Source of the DNA: RUG13091 sp045113315
Lineage (GTDB): Bacteria; Bacillota_I; Bacilli_A; RFN20; CAG-826
NCBI GenBank assembly: GCA_045113315.1
Contig: JBGUIX010000001.1
Span: forward strand, 1 to 64,000
Length of the DNA: 64,000 nt
Direction: 5' to 3'
The position numbers were made by a program, and so were the translations under genes. The notes below the pieces were generated by a model. It made no database searches. It was given only the letters and a program-made list of their open reading frames with translations, and was not told where the DNA came from. Shown in pieces: positions 33,557 to 42,531 of the stretch. The stretch's first letter is position 1. The number at the start of each line of letters is the position of its first letter.

Positions 33557-35190
33557 TGACAATCCCTAAAAGCGTACCTCTTAATAAAAAGAGAGTATGT
33601 GCATATGCTCGTGTATCTTCCAAAAAAGAAGAACAGGAGAATTCTTTATATAATCAAATCGAATATTACACCAAACTAATCATGACTAATCCTAGTTATG
33701 AATTCGCTGGAGTATTTTATGATGAAGAAACGGCAACATCAATTTATAAAAGAAAAGGTTTTCAAACCATGATCAATAAGGCTATGAGCGGTCAAATCGA
33801 TATGATTCTCGTTAAATCATTAACTAGATTCTGTAGAAATGCGATTGATTCAATAAATACGATTAGAGTTTTAAGAAACAATAATATCGAAGTCTATTTT
33901 GAAGAAAATAATATATCTTCCTTTGATATGGATAGCGAAATGTTAATTAATGTCATGAGCGCCCATTCTCAAATGGAATCTAAAGTGATAAGCGATAACG
34001 TTAGGCTCAGCTATAAAAGAAACTTTGAAAATAAGAAAGCCTATTTTAATCCAGAATTACTATATGGATATCATCTAGGTAAGGATGGAAATATCGTTAT
34101 AGATGAAAAAGAAGCAGAGGCAGTTAGATTAATTTATGACTTATACTTAAAGGATTACAGTAGGCAAGATATTATCGATGCTTTAAACGCGAAAGGATAT
34201 AAGCCAAGATTCACTAAAGAATGGCATTTTCAATCATTGAGAAAGATTCTCCATAATGAAAAATATATGGGCGCGGCTTATCTACAAAAGACGTTTGTTA
34301 AAGGAGTAAGAGGAAAAAGAATTAAAAATGATGGGACATTACCCACTCTATTAATTGAAAACAATCATCCAGCAATAATTGATAAAGATACTTGGCTTAA
34401 GGCAAATGCTAAATTAAAACAAAAAGCCATTCAATATCAAAATCAGGTTCAATATGATGAAAAGCGAGAAGGTAAAATCTGCTTTAATAAGAGCATCTAT
34501 TCTGGACTCTTTATGTGTGGAAAGTGTGGTAAAAATTATCAATTTAAAATCAATAATCGAGGTAAGTCATCTGAATCTAGAATATTCCACTGCGCATCTA
34601 ATAGAAACAGAAGAGAATGTGAAAACGAGGCCATGCCTTTAGATGTGATTGATATCATTACTTTAAAAGTTGTTAATAAAATAATCATTAATAAAAATAG
34701 TTTCTATAAGCTTCTTGAAGAATCATTCAATAACAAGAATGACATTAATAAAAAGAAGAAAGAAATCGAACTATTGCAGGAAAAAATTGATGATTTGCAG
34801 TCAAAATACATGAAATATAAAGATATTGATGATGAATTCTATAAGGAAGTTAATAAGGCCTATAAAGAAAAACTTAGACCTCTATATCAAAAAAAGGTAG
34901 CACTGGAAAATATGATCAATACTTCCACGAATGTCAGTGATTATCTATATCAATTTAAAAAGACATTATCACCTTTTAACCGTGTTATTACTTCTTTAGC
35001 TGAATTCCCACTAAGTAAGATATTTAGTAGGGTAATAATACATGATAGAGAACACATCACATTTGTGTTAGGTGAAGCTGGTGAGATGTCCACTATTACT
35101 GATATGAGCAACGACATCTTAATCCAGGAAGAACCTTACTACATCAGGAAGACAAAATTCAAACTAAAATACGGAGTCTATATCAATTAA
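33541..35190 (+). CDS. Large serine recombinase 2
   Basis: 549 aa. The catalytic Ser is in YARVSSKKEEQENS, with KSLTRFCRNAID following. Recombinase domain, zinc ribbon (MCGKCGKNYQFK...CASNRNRREC) and a coiled-coil stretch near 400-440 are present. The C-terminal tail (TFVLGEAGEMSTITDMSND, then IRKTKFKLKYGVYIN) is homologous to the orphan tails at 38020 and 52834. GAGG lies 11 nt upstream of the ATG. A terminator follows immediately. Confidence 0.93.
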   Translation: MEQKVMTIPKSVPLNKKRVCAYARVSSKKEEQENSLYNQIEYYTKLIMTNPSYEFAGVFYDEETATSIYKRKGFQTMINKAMSGQIDMILVKSLTRFCRNAIDSINTIRVLRNNNIEVYFEENNISSFDMDSEMLINVMSAHSQMESKVISDNVRLSYKRNFENKKAYFNPELLYGYHLGKDGNIVIDEKEAEAVRLIYDLYLKDYSRQDIIDALNAKGYKPRFTKEWHFQSLRKILHNEKYMGAAYLQKTFVKGVRGKRIKNDGTLPTLLIENNHPAIIDKDTWLKANAKLKQKAIQYQNQVQYDEKREGKICFNKSIYSGLFMCGKCGKNYQFKINNRGKSSESRIFHCASNRNRRECENEAMPLDVIDIITLKVVNKIIINKNSFYKLLEESFNNKNDINKKKKEIELLQEKIDDLQSKYMKYKDIDDEFYKEVNKAYKEKLRPLYQKKVALENMINTSTNVSDYLYQFKKTLSPFNRVITSLAEFPLSKIFSRVIIHDREHITFVLGEAGEMSTITDMSNDILIQEEPYYIRKTKFKLKYGVYIN

Positions 35191-35196
35191 TAAAAA

Positions 35197-35222
35197 ATCC
35201 CCGATTCATTTTGACCGGGGAT
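35197..35222 (+). terminator. Intrinsic terminator after the recombinases
   Basis: ATCCCCG and CGGGGAT form a perfect 7-bp stem, preceded by an A-run, so it can serve both strands. The plus-strand T-run is short. Confidence 0.75.
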
Positions 35223-35227
35223 AGTTA

Positions 35228-35506
35228 TTAACATTCAAGCCATTCTATTTTATCTAGAATATCCTTTAGTGCTTCGCCACCAAATAATGGCTCGTTCATA
35301 AGTTTACTGTAAGCATCATCATATGAATCGCCAACAACTTCAAAAAAGTAATCAATTTCGTACTCTTTCTTTTTGAAAACACCAATCGTATATTTTTTGG
35401 TACCTGCTTCAATATGATAACGTTGCCCTTTGTACTTAATTACAACTTCTGCATATTTTAAGCTGTTCATATAGCTTTCAAGCATATCACTACTTAATCC
35501 ATTCAT
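35228..35506 (-). CDS. Hypothetical protein
   Basis: 92 aa with no family recognised. It is a small alpha/beta protein (YAEVVIKYKGQRYHIEAG; acidic C-terminus). The ATG overlaps the end of the preceding gene by 17 nt; an in-frame ATG seven codons later would fit similarly. It is last in the leftward run and could be an immunity-type partner of the preceding protein, which is a guess based on position. Confidence 0.6.
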   Translation of the reverse strand: MNGLSSDMLESYMNSLKYAEVVIKYKGQRYHIEAGTKKYTIGVFKKKEYEIDYFFEVVGDSYDDAYSKLMNEPLFGGEALKDILDKIEWLEC

Positions 35507-35882
35507 CCTTGATAAGTCCTTTCAAATATTTGCCATATTTTTTATAGTCTCTTTTGTTGAAGAGTCTGACGCCATTGTCTCTTCCACCTTTCCAAGTATG
35601 CACGTGGAGAGTTGGTTGCTTGCTCAAACCAGTATGAACACCATAATCAATGTCAATTACTGGATGCCCAGAATAATCATAAATTCTTAATTGCTTGAAA
35701 TTACCATTTTTATCCAAGGATAAATATTTAGTACCTTTAGTGTGTGAAATATCTGGCAAAGATGGATGGTTTGGGTTTTCAGCGCTTTTAAGAACTTTAA
35801 CACCATTTTTGATATCAACACAATCGTATTGATCCGGCATGCTCCAATGAGCTTGCCCTAACATTCTACCACGGCTACCCAT
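35490..35882 (-). CDS. Hypothetical protein with His-rich toxin-like motif
   Basis: About 130 aa from ATG 35882, chosen because GAGAGG lies 10 nt upstream. The core GHPVIDIDYGVHTGL followed by PTLHVHTWKGGR resembles motifs at the C-terminus of some phage-morphogenesis or polymorphic-toxin proteins. The His/Asp cluster may be catalytic or metal-binding. The start overlaps the DUF4417 stop. The toxin idea is tentative. Confidence 0.6.
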   Translation of the reverse strand: MGSRGRMLGQAHWSMPDQYDCVDIKNGVKVLKSAENPNHPSLPDISHTKGTKYLSLDKNGNFKQLRIYDYSGHPVIDIDYGVHTGLSKQPTLHVHTWKGGRDNGVRLFNKRDYKKYGKYLKGLIKDEWIK

Positions 35883-36648
35883 TGTTTTGTAACCTCTCAT
35901 AGAGTCTTTGTGAATAGCTCTTGTAGTAACGAATGTTTGGAAGTGAGTCTAATTCTTTAATGCGTGGGCCACAAATAAGAATTGTCACAGGATATTTTCT
36001 CCTATTTAATTCAAAGACTCCCTTTATAAATGTTTCTTTGGCGGTTTTACATTCGCCTTTAAGACATCCATTAGATGAAACCGCAATAACAGAATGATGT
36101 GGCAAGCCATCAAAACACCACTCAAATGATTCTTCATCTGTCCAGCTAGCTACAGGAATAGCGAGAATCCTTTCTCTTTCCATCATGTATGCTGAAATAC
36201 GATTTCTTTGAACGTTATAGATGTTATCAGTTAATAACAAACCATTCATTACTGAATAGTCAGCAGCAATAACACCTTTGGCTTGTTTTAGAAGGGGGAG
36301 ATATTTTTCTGGATTCTTCCAAAATCTTTCAATTACAACATCGTTATTAAACATATCTATCCAATAATTGGATAATTTGTTGCGATATTTAGATGAAAGC
36401 ATCTCAGAAAATGAAATAACTTCATCATCTTTTGGTAGGTCTTTCACCACCACTGTTTTTAGTTTGAGCAATTGATATTTACCAATGAATTCAGCACCGT
36501 ACCAATAATGTGCTTTAAAATGGTCTGTTACTGGATCACCAGTTTTCAATTTCTCAAGTTCAAGTATAGGTTTACGTTCTATAACGCCAACTTTTTCAAT
36601 GTCGTCGCATTGTTCGGAAATTGGTTCCTCTAAAAATATATTTGACAT
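35875..36648 (-). CDS. DUF4417 protein
   Basis: About 257 aa from ATG 36648, chosen because GGAGG lies 8 nt upstream; the open frame extends further but through leader sequence. Segments such as FWKNPEKYLPLLKQAKGVIA and ADYSVMNG, followed by IPVASWTDEESFEWCFDGLP, match the DUF4417 pattern common in mobile elements. The biochemical role is unknown. It is preceded by a 25-residue ORF and two hairpins, suggesting regulated expression. Confidence 0.72.
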   Translation of the reverse strand: MSNIFLEEPISEQCDDIEKVGVIERKPILELEKLKTGDPVTDHFKAHYWYGAEFIGKYQLLKLKTVVVKDLPKDDEVISFSEMLSSKYRNKLSNYWIDMFNNDVVIERFWKNPEKYLPLLKQAKGVIAADYSVMNGLLLTDNIYNVQRNRISAYMMERERILAIPVASWTDEESFEWCFDGLPHHSVIAVSSNGCLKGECKTAKETFIKGVFELNRRKYPVTILICGPRIKELDSLPNIRYYKSYSQRLYERLQNNG

Positions 36649-36667
36649 TAACATGTCCTCCATTTCT

Positions 36668-36740
36668 CCTACAGAAAAGATGTAGGCACTTTGTTTTGGA
36701 CATGCTAATATATACTTGTCTACGTGCTTCGAGCATGTCC
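36668..36740 (-). promoter_or_regulatory. Two hairpins in the DUF4417 leader
   Basis: CCTACA...TGTAGG (36668-36686, 7-nt loop) and GGACATGCT...AGCATGTCC (36698-36706 with 36732-36740, perfect 9-bp arms) lie between the 25-codon ORF and the DUF4417 start. The longer arm overlaps the end of the small ORF, so ribosome position could affect folding, as in attenuators. Confidence 0.5.
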
Positions 36741-36797
36741 ACAATCGTAACCAGTTCCAGTGGTTGCGATTTTTTTAGCTTGTGCTTCTTGTGGCAT
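36720..36797 (-). CDS. 25-residue small ORF with strong ribosome-binding site
   Basis: ATG 36797 follows AAAGGAG by 6 nt. The peptide begins MPQEAQAKKIATTGTG and ends YDCGHARST, with one Cys and one His. It lies alone between the ImmA/IrrE gene (34 nt) and the DUF4417 gene. It could be a leader peptide, a small toxin-like peptide or a peptide precursor. The translation signal is the main support. Confidence 0.5.
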   Translation of the reverse strand: MPQEAQAKKIATTGTGYDCGHARST

Positions 36798-36830
36798 TAA
36801 ATTCTCCTTTCAACTATATTAATCTTCTTT

Positions 36831-37553
36831 TTAATGTTCCATATTGTTGTCCTCCTTATCTGGTCTAATAAGAATATTTAAATCATATAGCCTATAAAGA
36901 ACCGGATTGTAATTAATGCCATAGGCATCCGCTATTAAAGCGATATGCTTTTTCATATATGGTTTAAATTCAATTGGTTCTTCTGGAATATTCTTATAAC
37001 GCATTGATTTAAAAAACGCTTTTATAATAACGTCTCTAGGCATAATAACAGCTGCACATAAATAATTTGTCTGTCTCTCAATAACATCTCTTTCGCTCAT
37101 TGAATCATTCCAATATGTTCTTTCTAAAGATTTAGAGTCGCAAATCTGAATGATACTCTCAGGATGGTCTTTGAAATATTCTTGGTCTTTAATCCAATGA
37201 CAATTCTCATGAGTACAAACAAATATTTCTTTCTTTTTGTGCTTCTTCTTTTCAACTAGAATATTGTTTATAACAATCGTTCCCTTTTTAAATGATTCAA
37301 GATGAGGTTTGTCTCCTTTTTTATAGGTTCCTTTATCCCAAACATAAAATTTCTCATCCGCAAAGAAAATAAGGCCTAGAAGTTGTTCATTTGGTGATAT
37401 ATATTTCCATTCAACATCTAAACCTTGTTTCTCTAAAAGATCATATGGATCCAATGGCAAAACACCATCCAATCTTTCAGGATAGTATTTTCTGTTAATT
37501 TCATCCGCCATTAATTCCAAGGCTTCTCTAGAATGGAAATATTTTTTGAACAT
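36831..37553 (-). CDS. ImmA/IrrE-family metallopeptidase
   Basis: About 240 aa from ATG 37553, 9 nt after the XRE stop with AGTAGGT upstream. The zinc motif HENCH (HExxH) is in FVCTHENCHWIK near residue 120, with a downstream Glu in SERDVIERQTNYLCAA, as in ImmA/IrrE peptidases. These cleave a partner XRE repressor upon a signal. The XRE gene directly upstream is the likely target. Confidence 0.88.
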   Translation of the reverse strand: MFKKYFHSREALELMADEINRKYYPERLDGVLPLDPYDLLEKQGLDVEWKYISPNEQLLGLIFFADEKFYVWDKGTYKKGDKPHLESFKKGTIVINNILVEKKKHKKKEIFVCTHENCHWIKDQEYFKDHPESIIQICDSKSLERTYWNDSMSERDVIERQTNYLCAAVIMPRDVIIKAFFKSMRYKNIPEEPIEFKPYMKKHIALIADAYGINYNPVLYRLYDLNILIRPDKEDNNMEH

Positions 37554-37561
37554 CTTTTTAC

Positions 37562-37921
37562 CTACTTTTTGTCTTTCATCAATTCTTCGATGATTTGGAG
37601 CCATTCCTCTTCACCATAATTTAGTTCTTTTGCTCTTCTTAGGGCAACTCTAATATTTTGGTTATCACTGACATATTCAGTAAGGTCTTGAGCAATTTCG
37701 TTTTTGCTTTCGGCTGCTAAATCAAATAATTTGTTTTTGTCTTCATCGTTCAATTTCAAAACACGCACCATTGATTCCAAAATATCTTGTGTTGGAGCAT
37801 TTCTTTTCCCTTTTTCAATATCACTCACATATGAAGGAGCAATATTAAGTTCTTCAGCAAATGCTCTAAGTGTGATGTTCAATGATTGTCTTTTTTCTTT
37901 TACAAATTCTCCGAATGTCAT
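37562..37921 (-). CDS. XRE-family repressor paired with ImmA-like peptidase
   Basis: 119 aa. The helix-turn-helix is LRAFAEELNIAPSYVSDIE, with a helical C-terminus. GGAG lies 9 nt upstream of the ATG. It is first gene of the leftward operon containing the metallopeptidase, the small ORF and DUF4417. Cleavage of such repressors by ImmA proteins induces integrative elements. Confidence 0.88.
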   Translation of the reverse strand: MTFGEFVKEKRQSLNITLRAFAEELNIAPSYVSDIEKGKRNAPTQDILESMVRVLKLNDEDKNKLFDLAAESKNEIAQDLTEYVSDNQNIRVALRRAKELNYGEEEWLQIIEELMKDKK

Positions 37922-38019
37922 GTGGTCGTTCTCCTATTTCGTTCACTTGTTCGCTTGTCTGCTAACATTATAACAACATCAAATTTTAAGGTCAAATCAT
38001 TTTTTGTAGTTTCTTGTTG

Positions 38020-38157
38020 CTACACACTTTCGTTCTTGGAGAGTCTGGCGATATTTCCACCATCACTTCTATGGACGATGACATCCTGATTCAAACAGAA
38101 TCATACCTAATCAGGAAGACAAAACACCTTCTGAAATATGGAATCTATATCAACTAG
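38020..38157 (+). pseudogene. Orphan C-terminal tail of a large serine recombinase
   Basis: The last 45 codons of a recombinase remain: TFVLGESGDISTITSMDDD, then a segment ending HLLKYGIYIN and a stop. They align closely with the C-terminus of the intact gene at 33541-35190. There is no start and no catalytic domain, so it is a remnant marking the end of an older element. Confidence 0.85.
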
Positions 38158-38167
38158 AGGGTAGACA

Positions 38168-38300
38168 ATATCCTCTTTTTTTATGAGAGCAAATTCGTGT
38201 ACGGACAATTGGACCTTAAAACATATTAGGGTGCCGACAATTGGAGACACGATTGATTGTTGAGACACGTAGTACTAATAAATGCGTGTCTTTTTCTTTG
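38168..38300 (+). repeat. Repeat block R, copy 2 (R2)
   Basis: Near-identical to 496-570 for 75 nt and recognisable further to about 38470 (GACAGATACGAGGGTTTAAA). It follows the recombinase tail; AGAGGGTA just before it pairs with TATCCTCT and a T-run, forming the tail's terminator. The stretch 38158-38535 holds no gene. Confidence 0.8.
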
Positions 38301-38535
38301 TTTAATATATAAAATATATTTTAACAATCTCTTCTAATAATTAGCTTCTCTCTGATATGGCAAAAAACCATTTTCTAATGTTTGCATATGGTAAATCTTT
38401 AAATCACAAAATTATCTAGACAGATACGAGGGTTTAAATCGCGCACCCATACCGAAAAAAGAAATCTATATCTCAAGGTTTTATTTTTTTATTCTTTGAT
38501 AGACAACGTACATTAGTGAATGTAGTTAAAACATC

Positions 38536-39069
38536 TTATTTATGCTTTTTTACGTATTTTGCAAAGCATTTCATAAATGCATAATAGATAAATATCGTGT
38601 AACCAAAAAAGATGGGAAGAAAAAATAAAAAATAAAAGAATGGATTGAAGTTCACTTCGAATGCTCCGCTTTTCAAAGGCACAAACTTTGTTGTAAAAAT
38701 CGGAAGAGTGAGCATAACTATCATCAGGATAATGTATGGCAAACTCAATAAGAATAATAAATGATTCTTAAATACTTTATATTTACCATCAATCAATAGA
38801 ATTTTAATAAACGATAACGCCGCTAAAAAAATGAATAATACATACCATATAAACATAATTATCGAAAAGATATGTTTAAAATAATAGCCAACAAAAGTTG
38901 GAAGTGATGAAGAGATTAGACAGAATAGTATAAAAGAAAAATATAAAACCCAGTATTTTAGTTTAGTTTTTTCGTCAGGAATATTTTGAAGAGCGCTTTC
39001 ATCTATAAACCTGTCATAAAAATTGTCATTAATTTGCTTCGCCACAGTACCACTTCCAATAGAACACAT
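38536..39069 (-). CDS. Polytopic membrane protein
   Basis: About 177 aa if started at ATG 39069; an in-frame ATG at 39120 would extend it through the preceding gene. Four membrane segments are visible (LYFSFILFCLISSSLPTFV, SIIMFIWYVLFIFLAALSF, LLFLLSLPYIILMIVMLTL, FFYFLFFLPIFFGYTIFIY). No family is recognised. It is last in a leftward run of lipoproteins and may be a transport or immunity component. Confidence 0.65.
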   Translation of the reverse strand: MCSIGSGTVAKQINDNFYDRFIDESALQNIPDEKTKLKYWVLYFSFILFCLISSSLPTFVGYYFKHIFSIIMFIWYVLFIFLAALSFIKILLIDGKYKVFKNHLLFLLSLPYIILMIVMLTLPIFTTKFVPLKSGAFEVNFNPFFYFLFFLPIFFGYTIFIYYAFMKCFAKYVKKHK

Positions 39070-39202
39070 TATACGCTTTCCAGCCAACAGCAAAGTCTTT
39101 CCCTTGTGCACCCGTGCCATCCAAAATCATTTCCTTTAAACTCATTATTGGGTTAAAAATCAATAACGATGATATAACCATATAAAATATTTTGAAAAAC
39201 AT
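39029..39202 (-). CDS. Small membrane-anchored protein
   Basis: 57 aa from ATG 39202, with AAGGAG 9 nt upstream. An N-terminal membrane segment (MFFKIFYMVISSLLIFN) is followed by a short Gly/Trp-rich tail (VGWKAYNVFYWKWYCGEAN). It overlaps the next gene in a different frame. It could be a secreted peptide with a cleavable signal. The function is unknown. Confidence 0.55.
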   Translation of the reverse strand: MFFKIFYMVISSLLIFNPIMSLKEMILDGTGAQGKDFAVGWKAYNVFYWKWYCGEAN

Positions 39203-39203
39203 A

Positions 39204-39785
39204 TTAATATGCTCCTTTTTCAAATTCTTCTAACACCATCTTACAAAATTCATCAAAAGCAGACGTGATATCAAAGCCATCAATTAAAGCTATATACACT
39301 ATGTTTTCGTTTGAATCTAAAATTAAGAATTGGTTATTGTCTTTGACTTCATATATCAAATCATCAATTGTAAATAATTGAATATCGATACATTTGCCAA
39401 AGAATGATATATTCCCCTTCGAAATATTCAAATACATTGTTTGGTTAGGAAAGAGAATATCGTAGTTTTTTTCTTCAAAGTCGTTCTTGTCAACTCCTTC
39501 AGAAAGAAAAGAATAGTCAAAAATCAATTCTGTGTTTGAGTCTGACGGGACGAGATATCTTTCCATATTTTTTTCTTTGAACTGAGCATAAAATGAGACA
39601 AAATCTTCGTAATCGTTGAAATGATAATAGCCTCGTACTTTGCCATTTTCCCCACCCTCAATCGAATCACTGTTGACTATTGAATCTTTAAGATTGTTAG
39701 ACTGGGACTGGTCATTGTTATTGGCACAACCACCGCTCGCAAAAACAACAAATAACAATAATAAATATTTAAATTCATATTTCAT
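39204..39785 (-). CDS. Lipoprotein of unknown function
   Basis: 193 aa with a lipoprotein signal peptide (YLLLLFVVFASGGC, lipobox Cys at residue 20). A Ser/Asn-rich linker and a mixed alpha/beta domain follow. No enzyme motif was seen. It is part of a leftward run of secreted or membrane proteins (42.5-38.5 kb). Confidence 0.72.
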   Translation of the reverse strand: MKYEFKYLLLLFVVFASGGCANNNDQSQSNNLKDSIVNSDSIEGGENGKVRGYYHFNDYEDFVSFYAQFKEKNMERYLVPSDSNTELIFDYSFLSEGVDKNDFEEKNYDILFPNQTMYLNISKGNISFFGKCIDIQLFTIDDLIYEVKDNNQFLILDSNENIVYIALIDGFDITSAFDEFCKMVLEEFEKGAY

Positions 39786-39807
39786 ACTTGTATATTACAC
39801 CGGTGTT

Positions 39808-40002
39808 TTAGTAAATCAACAGTTGAATTCGTCTTGATACCATTAACTCGTTATTATTCAAAGTAGCTTTATTCTTATTGACAAGTTTTTCAATAGAATT
39901 ATTAGGTAAATTATTTTGCATAAAGCCTTTATGACCGCAACAATAAGTAAACCCATGGAAAGCACAATACACAATATTAAAAAGTACCAAAATTTTATTC
40001 AT
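39808..40002 (-). CDS. Small Cys-containing secreted peptide
   Basis: 64 aa with AGGAGG 5 nt upstream of the ATG, a strong site. The N-terminus is hydrophobic (MNKILVLFNIVYCAFHGFTY) followed by CCGHKGF, so secretion or membrane insertion is likely. The mature part is polar and Asn-rich. It is placed between two lipoprotein genes. It may be a small effector or signal peptide, but the family is unknown. Confidence 0.6.
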   Translation of the reverse strand: MNKILVLFNIVYCAFHGFTYCCGHKGFMQNNLPNNSIEKLVNKNKATLNNNELMVSRRIQLLIY

Positions 40003-40020
40003 AATTTCCTCCTATTTTAG

Positions 40021-40638
40021 TCAAAAAGGTGAACTAGAAAAGCGAACGCAATCATCAAACTGTGAAAAATACAGAAAACCCAAAGAAATCCCACAATCTA
40101 AAGTTGCATATATTTTTTCCGAATATTGGTCAACCAGACAAATGTCAAACAAAACATATCCTTTCTGTGATAACACACTATTAAAATCAATTTCAACCGA
40201 TGTATCAAACTTAAATAATCTCCGAGAGTTTATGATTTCAAAACGATACTGATCTTCATCAAGAAAAGAAGTTAGTTCGACATCATAATGCAAAACATCT
40301 TTATCATTGTCATCTCTAACAATTAATCTTAGTACAAACAAACCATCATTTGGGTTAAAATTAAATGTCCCCTGATTCGCTCTATCTGCAAAGCCTCTCT
40401 TATAGCCAGCACATACGTCGAACGTTGTTTTTTTTGACTGCTTTTCATTTGTTTTTGTTGCAGTTGCTAGCCACGGCAAAATTTCGCCAGGATTTGTCAC
40501 TACAGAAAAGCCAGTTTCTATTCGATTGTCATCAAAAGAATATTCTTCAGAATTATTGGTAGCGCATCCAATCAACAAAGTTAGACAAACGGTTATGGCT
40601 GCTCCAAAAAACAAATCTAAAACTTTATTTTGCTTCAT
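40021..40638 (-). CDS. Lipoprotein of unknown function
   Basis: 205 aa from ATG 40638 (AAAGGA upstream). The signal peptide with lipobox is FFGAAITVCLTLLIGC. The mature domain is beta-rich with no recognised family. It is the first of four small genes read leftward to 38.5 kb, and about 190 nt of non-coding sequence separates it from the cysteine peptidase gene. Confidence 0.7.
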   Translation of the reverse strand: MKQNKVLDLFFGAAITVCLTLLIGCATNNSEEYSFDDNRIETGFSVVTNPGEILPWLATATKTNEKQSKKTTFDVCAGYKRGFADRANQGTFNFNPNDGLFVLRLIVRDDNDKDVLHYDVELTSFLDEDQYRFEIINSRRLFKFDTSVEIDFNSVLSQKGYVLFDICLVDQYSEKIYATLDCGISLGFLYFSQFDDCVRFSSSPF

Positions 40639-40828
40639 AGTTTTGTCATTCCTTTCTTTATTTATTTTTATCATTTGGCCTGTTCAATCAAAATAGAAAT
40701 CATCGCTGGGCGGCACTTTTCAAATAGTCTATTGCAGTGAAAACTCTGAATCTTTATTGTTGACGACAAATAAAATTGTGATTAATTGTTCTACTACATA
40801 ACAGCAAATGTTTGTTATGGAAATATTT

Positions 40829-42526
40829 TTATAGAGAATGAACTAGCGTGATATTGCCTATGGATATTCTTCCTAAGTTTCTATCTCCCGTAGCTGAAGA
40901 AGTTAGATAAAATTTGAAGCCGAAAACTTCATTGCCTATGTAATTAAAGCTAAATAAATCTTGATTATGTCTATCGGTTGTGAGATTTACATCTATTAAA
41001 TCGAGTGAGTGCTCCCAATAATAATAGTCACTACTCTCATCTACATAATGTCTTAAAACATAAAAATCAGCTGAAGAATTTAACTTTGAAAGTCTGTCCG
41101 AAGATTGCCAATAAGACAAATTAATATCAAATTTTCTTACTGCTTTGTCGAAATAATATTCTAAATAAGCTGTGCCCGCTCCGCTTCTTTTTGGAGATAA
41201 ATTAATATATTCTTCTTCAATGTAACCGCATCTTAATCTATTGGTGTTAACTGAAATACTATCAGCCACAAATGATTTTGATTTTGAATAAAAATAGTAT
41301 TGCGATTCAAATCCGTAATCCTCAGGAGTTATTAATGAAGATGTGAATTTCTCTCCGCAAGGACAAATATATTGGTTTTTATTGTAAGCATAATAATTAT
41401 CGGAATGGACATGCTCATCTCCAAGAGAAACAATATCGATGCATCCGGTAGTATAATTGGCAAATAAATTACTCCTATAGGTAGACCAAGGAGTTGCTGC
41501 AACATAACCCCATCCTGTATGAACCCAAACATAATCATCATCATAGGCAAACGCCACCGTTGAGTGTCCTTTACCATTCGAAATGATTGGTCGATTATTA
41601 TTAATTGCATTCTTTATGAGTATCTCTGCACGAGATGCGATAAAATCTCCCCAGTTGCCTTCAGAAGTTGAAAGCGTATATTGAATATTTCTTTTAGAAA
41701 GATAATTCTTAATCAATTTTATTTGATTAACAGTCGACATTCCATCAATTTCTGGATCATCATGTATTTCGTCTCTTGCTATTCCACACAAATAATCATG
41801 AAAATCGCTTGTGTCAGTACTATAATCATCTGCCCCTGGCGAAACATTAAAGTCCTCAATATTGAAATCTGTCTTGTAAATAGCTTGCCTAGATGTAATG
41901 TCATATGATTCATCTATGAGATTATCATTTTGGAAAGTGTCATAATATCCAAAAAGAATCTCAGAAGCAACAATGGTACAAGTTCCGTTATTATTCCAAG
42001 CATGGCGATAATGTAATTTTTCAAAATAAAATGAATTATCAATGATATGAGCATCTGATGTAATGTCAATATCCCTATAATATTCGCCAGCTTTCTTTTC
42101 CATGGTATCATAGAACGTAGCTACCACTTGCTCATCAAAATTTTGACCAATTAACGCCTCAAACGAATCCGTATTTTCAACATAATAGGCAAAATCAAAG
42201 CCAAGTTCACTATCTGAATAAACCACAAATTTGTTCTCTAATTGGGCGAAATTAAGTTCTGAATAAGTTTTTACAATTTCACAATCTTCTTTACTATAAA
42301 TAGCAACATTATCATCATCAAACTGAATAAGTAAATATTCGTTGCTTCCCTCTAAATTATATACATCCATTAGCTTTAAAATTGATGTTTCATCTTTTGC
42401 GGTAACAGAACCATAATGCTCTAAAACGCAGTCCATCAAGTGTTCATTTGTGGTTTCATAGTATGAACCAGAGGCACAACCCGTAATATTAGAAAGAGCC
42501 ATTAACGCCAAAATAATTGTGTTCAT
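40829..42526 (-). CDS. Secreted lipoprotein, papain-like (C39-type) cysteine peptidase
   Basis: About 565 aa. The lipobox is LMALSNITGC. A putative catalytic Cys is in NGTCTIVASEILFGYYD near residue 185 and the His in GKGHSTVAFAYDDDYVWVHT near 320, the order and spacing of C39/papain-like peptidases. A Cys pair (YICPCGE) and a beta-rich C-terminal domain follow. It starts a few bases after the XRE-TM regulator. It may process secreted peptides of the neighbouring cluster. ATG 42526 is used; a TTG 9 nt upstream is possible. Confidence 0.75.
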   Translation of the reverse strand: MNTIILALMALSNITGCASGSYYETTNEHLMDCVLEHYGSVTAKDETSILKLMDVYNLEGSNEYLLIQFDDDNVAIYSKEDCEIVKTYSELNFAQLENKFVVYSDSELGFDFAYYVENTDSFEALIGQNFDEQVVATFYDTMEKKAGEYYRDIDITSDAHIIDNSFYFEKLHYRHAWNNNGTCTIVASEILFGYYDTFQNDNLIDESYDITSRQAIYKTDFNIEDFNVSPGADDYSTDTSDFHDYLCGIARDEIHDDPEIDGMSTVNQIKLIKNYLSKRNIQYTLSTSEGNWGDFIASRAEILIKNAINNNRPIISNGKGHSTVAFAYDDDYVWVHTGWGYVAATPWSTYRSNLFANYTTGCIDIVSLGDEHVHSDNYYAYNKNQYICPCGEKFTSSLITPEDYGFESQYYFYSKSKSFVADSISVNTNRLRCGYIEEEYINLSPKRSGAGTAYLEYYFDKAVRKFDINLSYWQSSDRLSKLNSSADFYVLRHYVDESSDYYYWEHSLDLIDVNLTTDRHNQDLFSFNYIGNEVFGFKFYLTSSATGDRNLGRISIGNITLVHSL

Positions 42527-42531
42527 ATATT

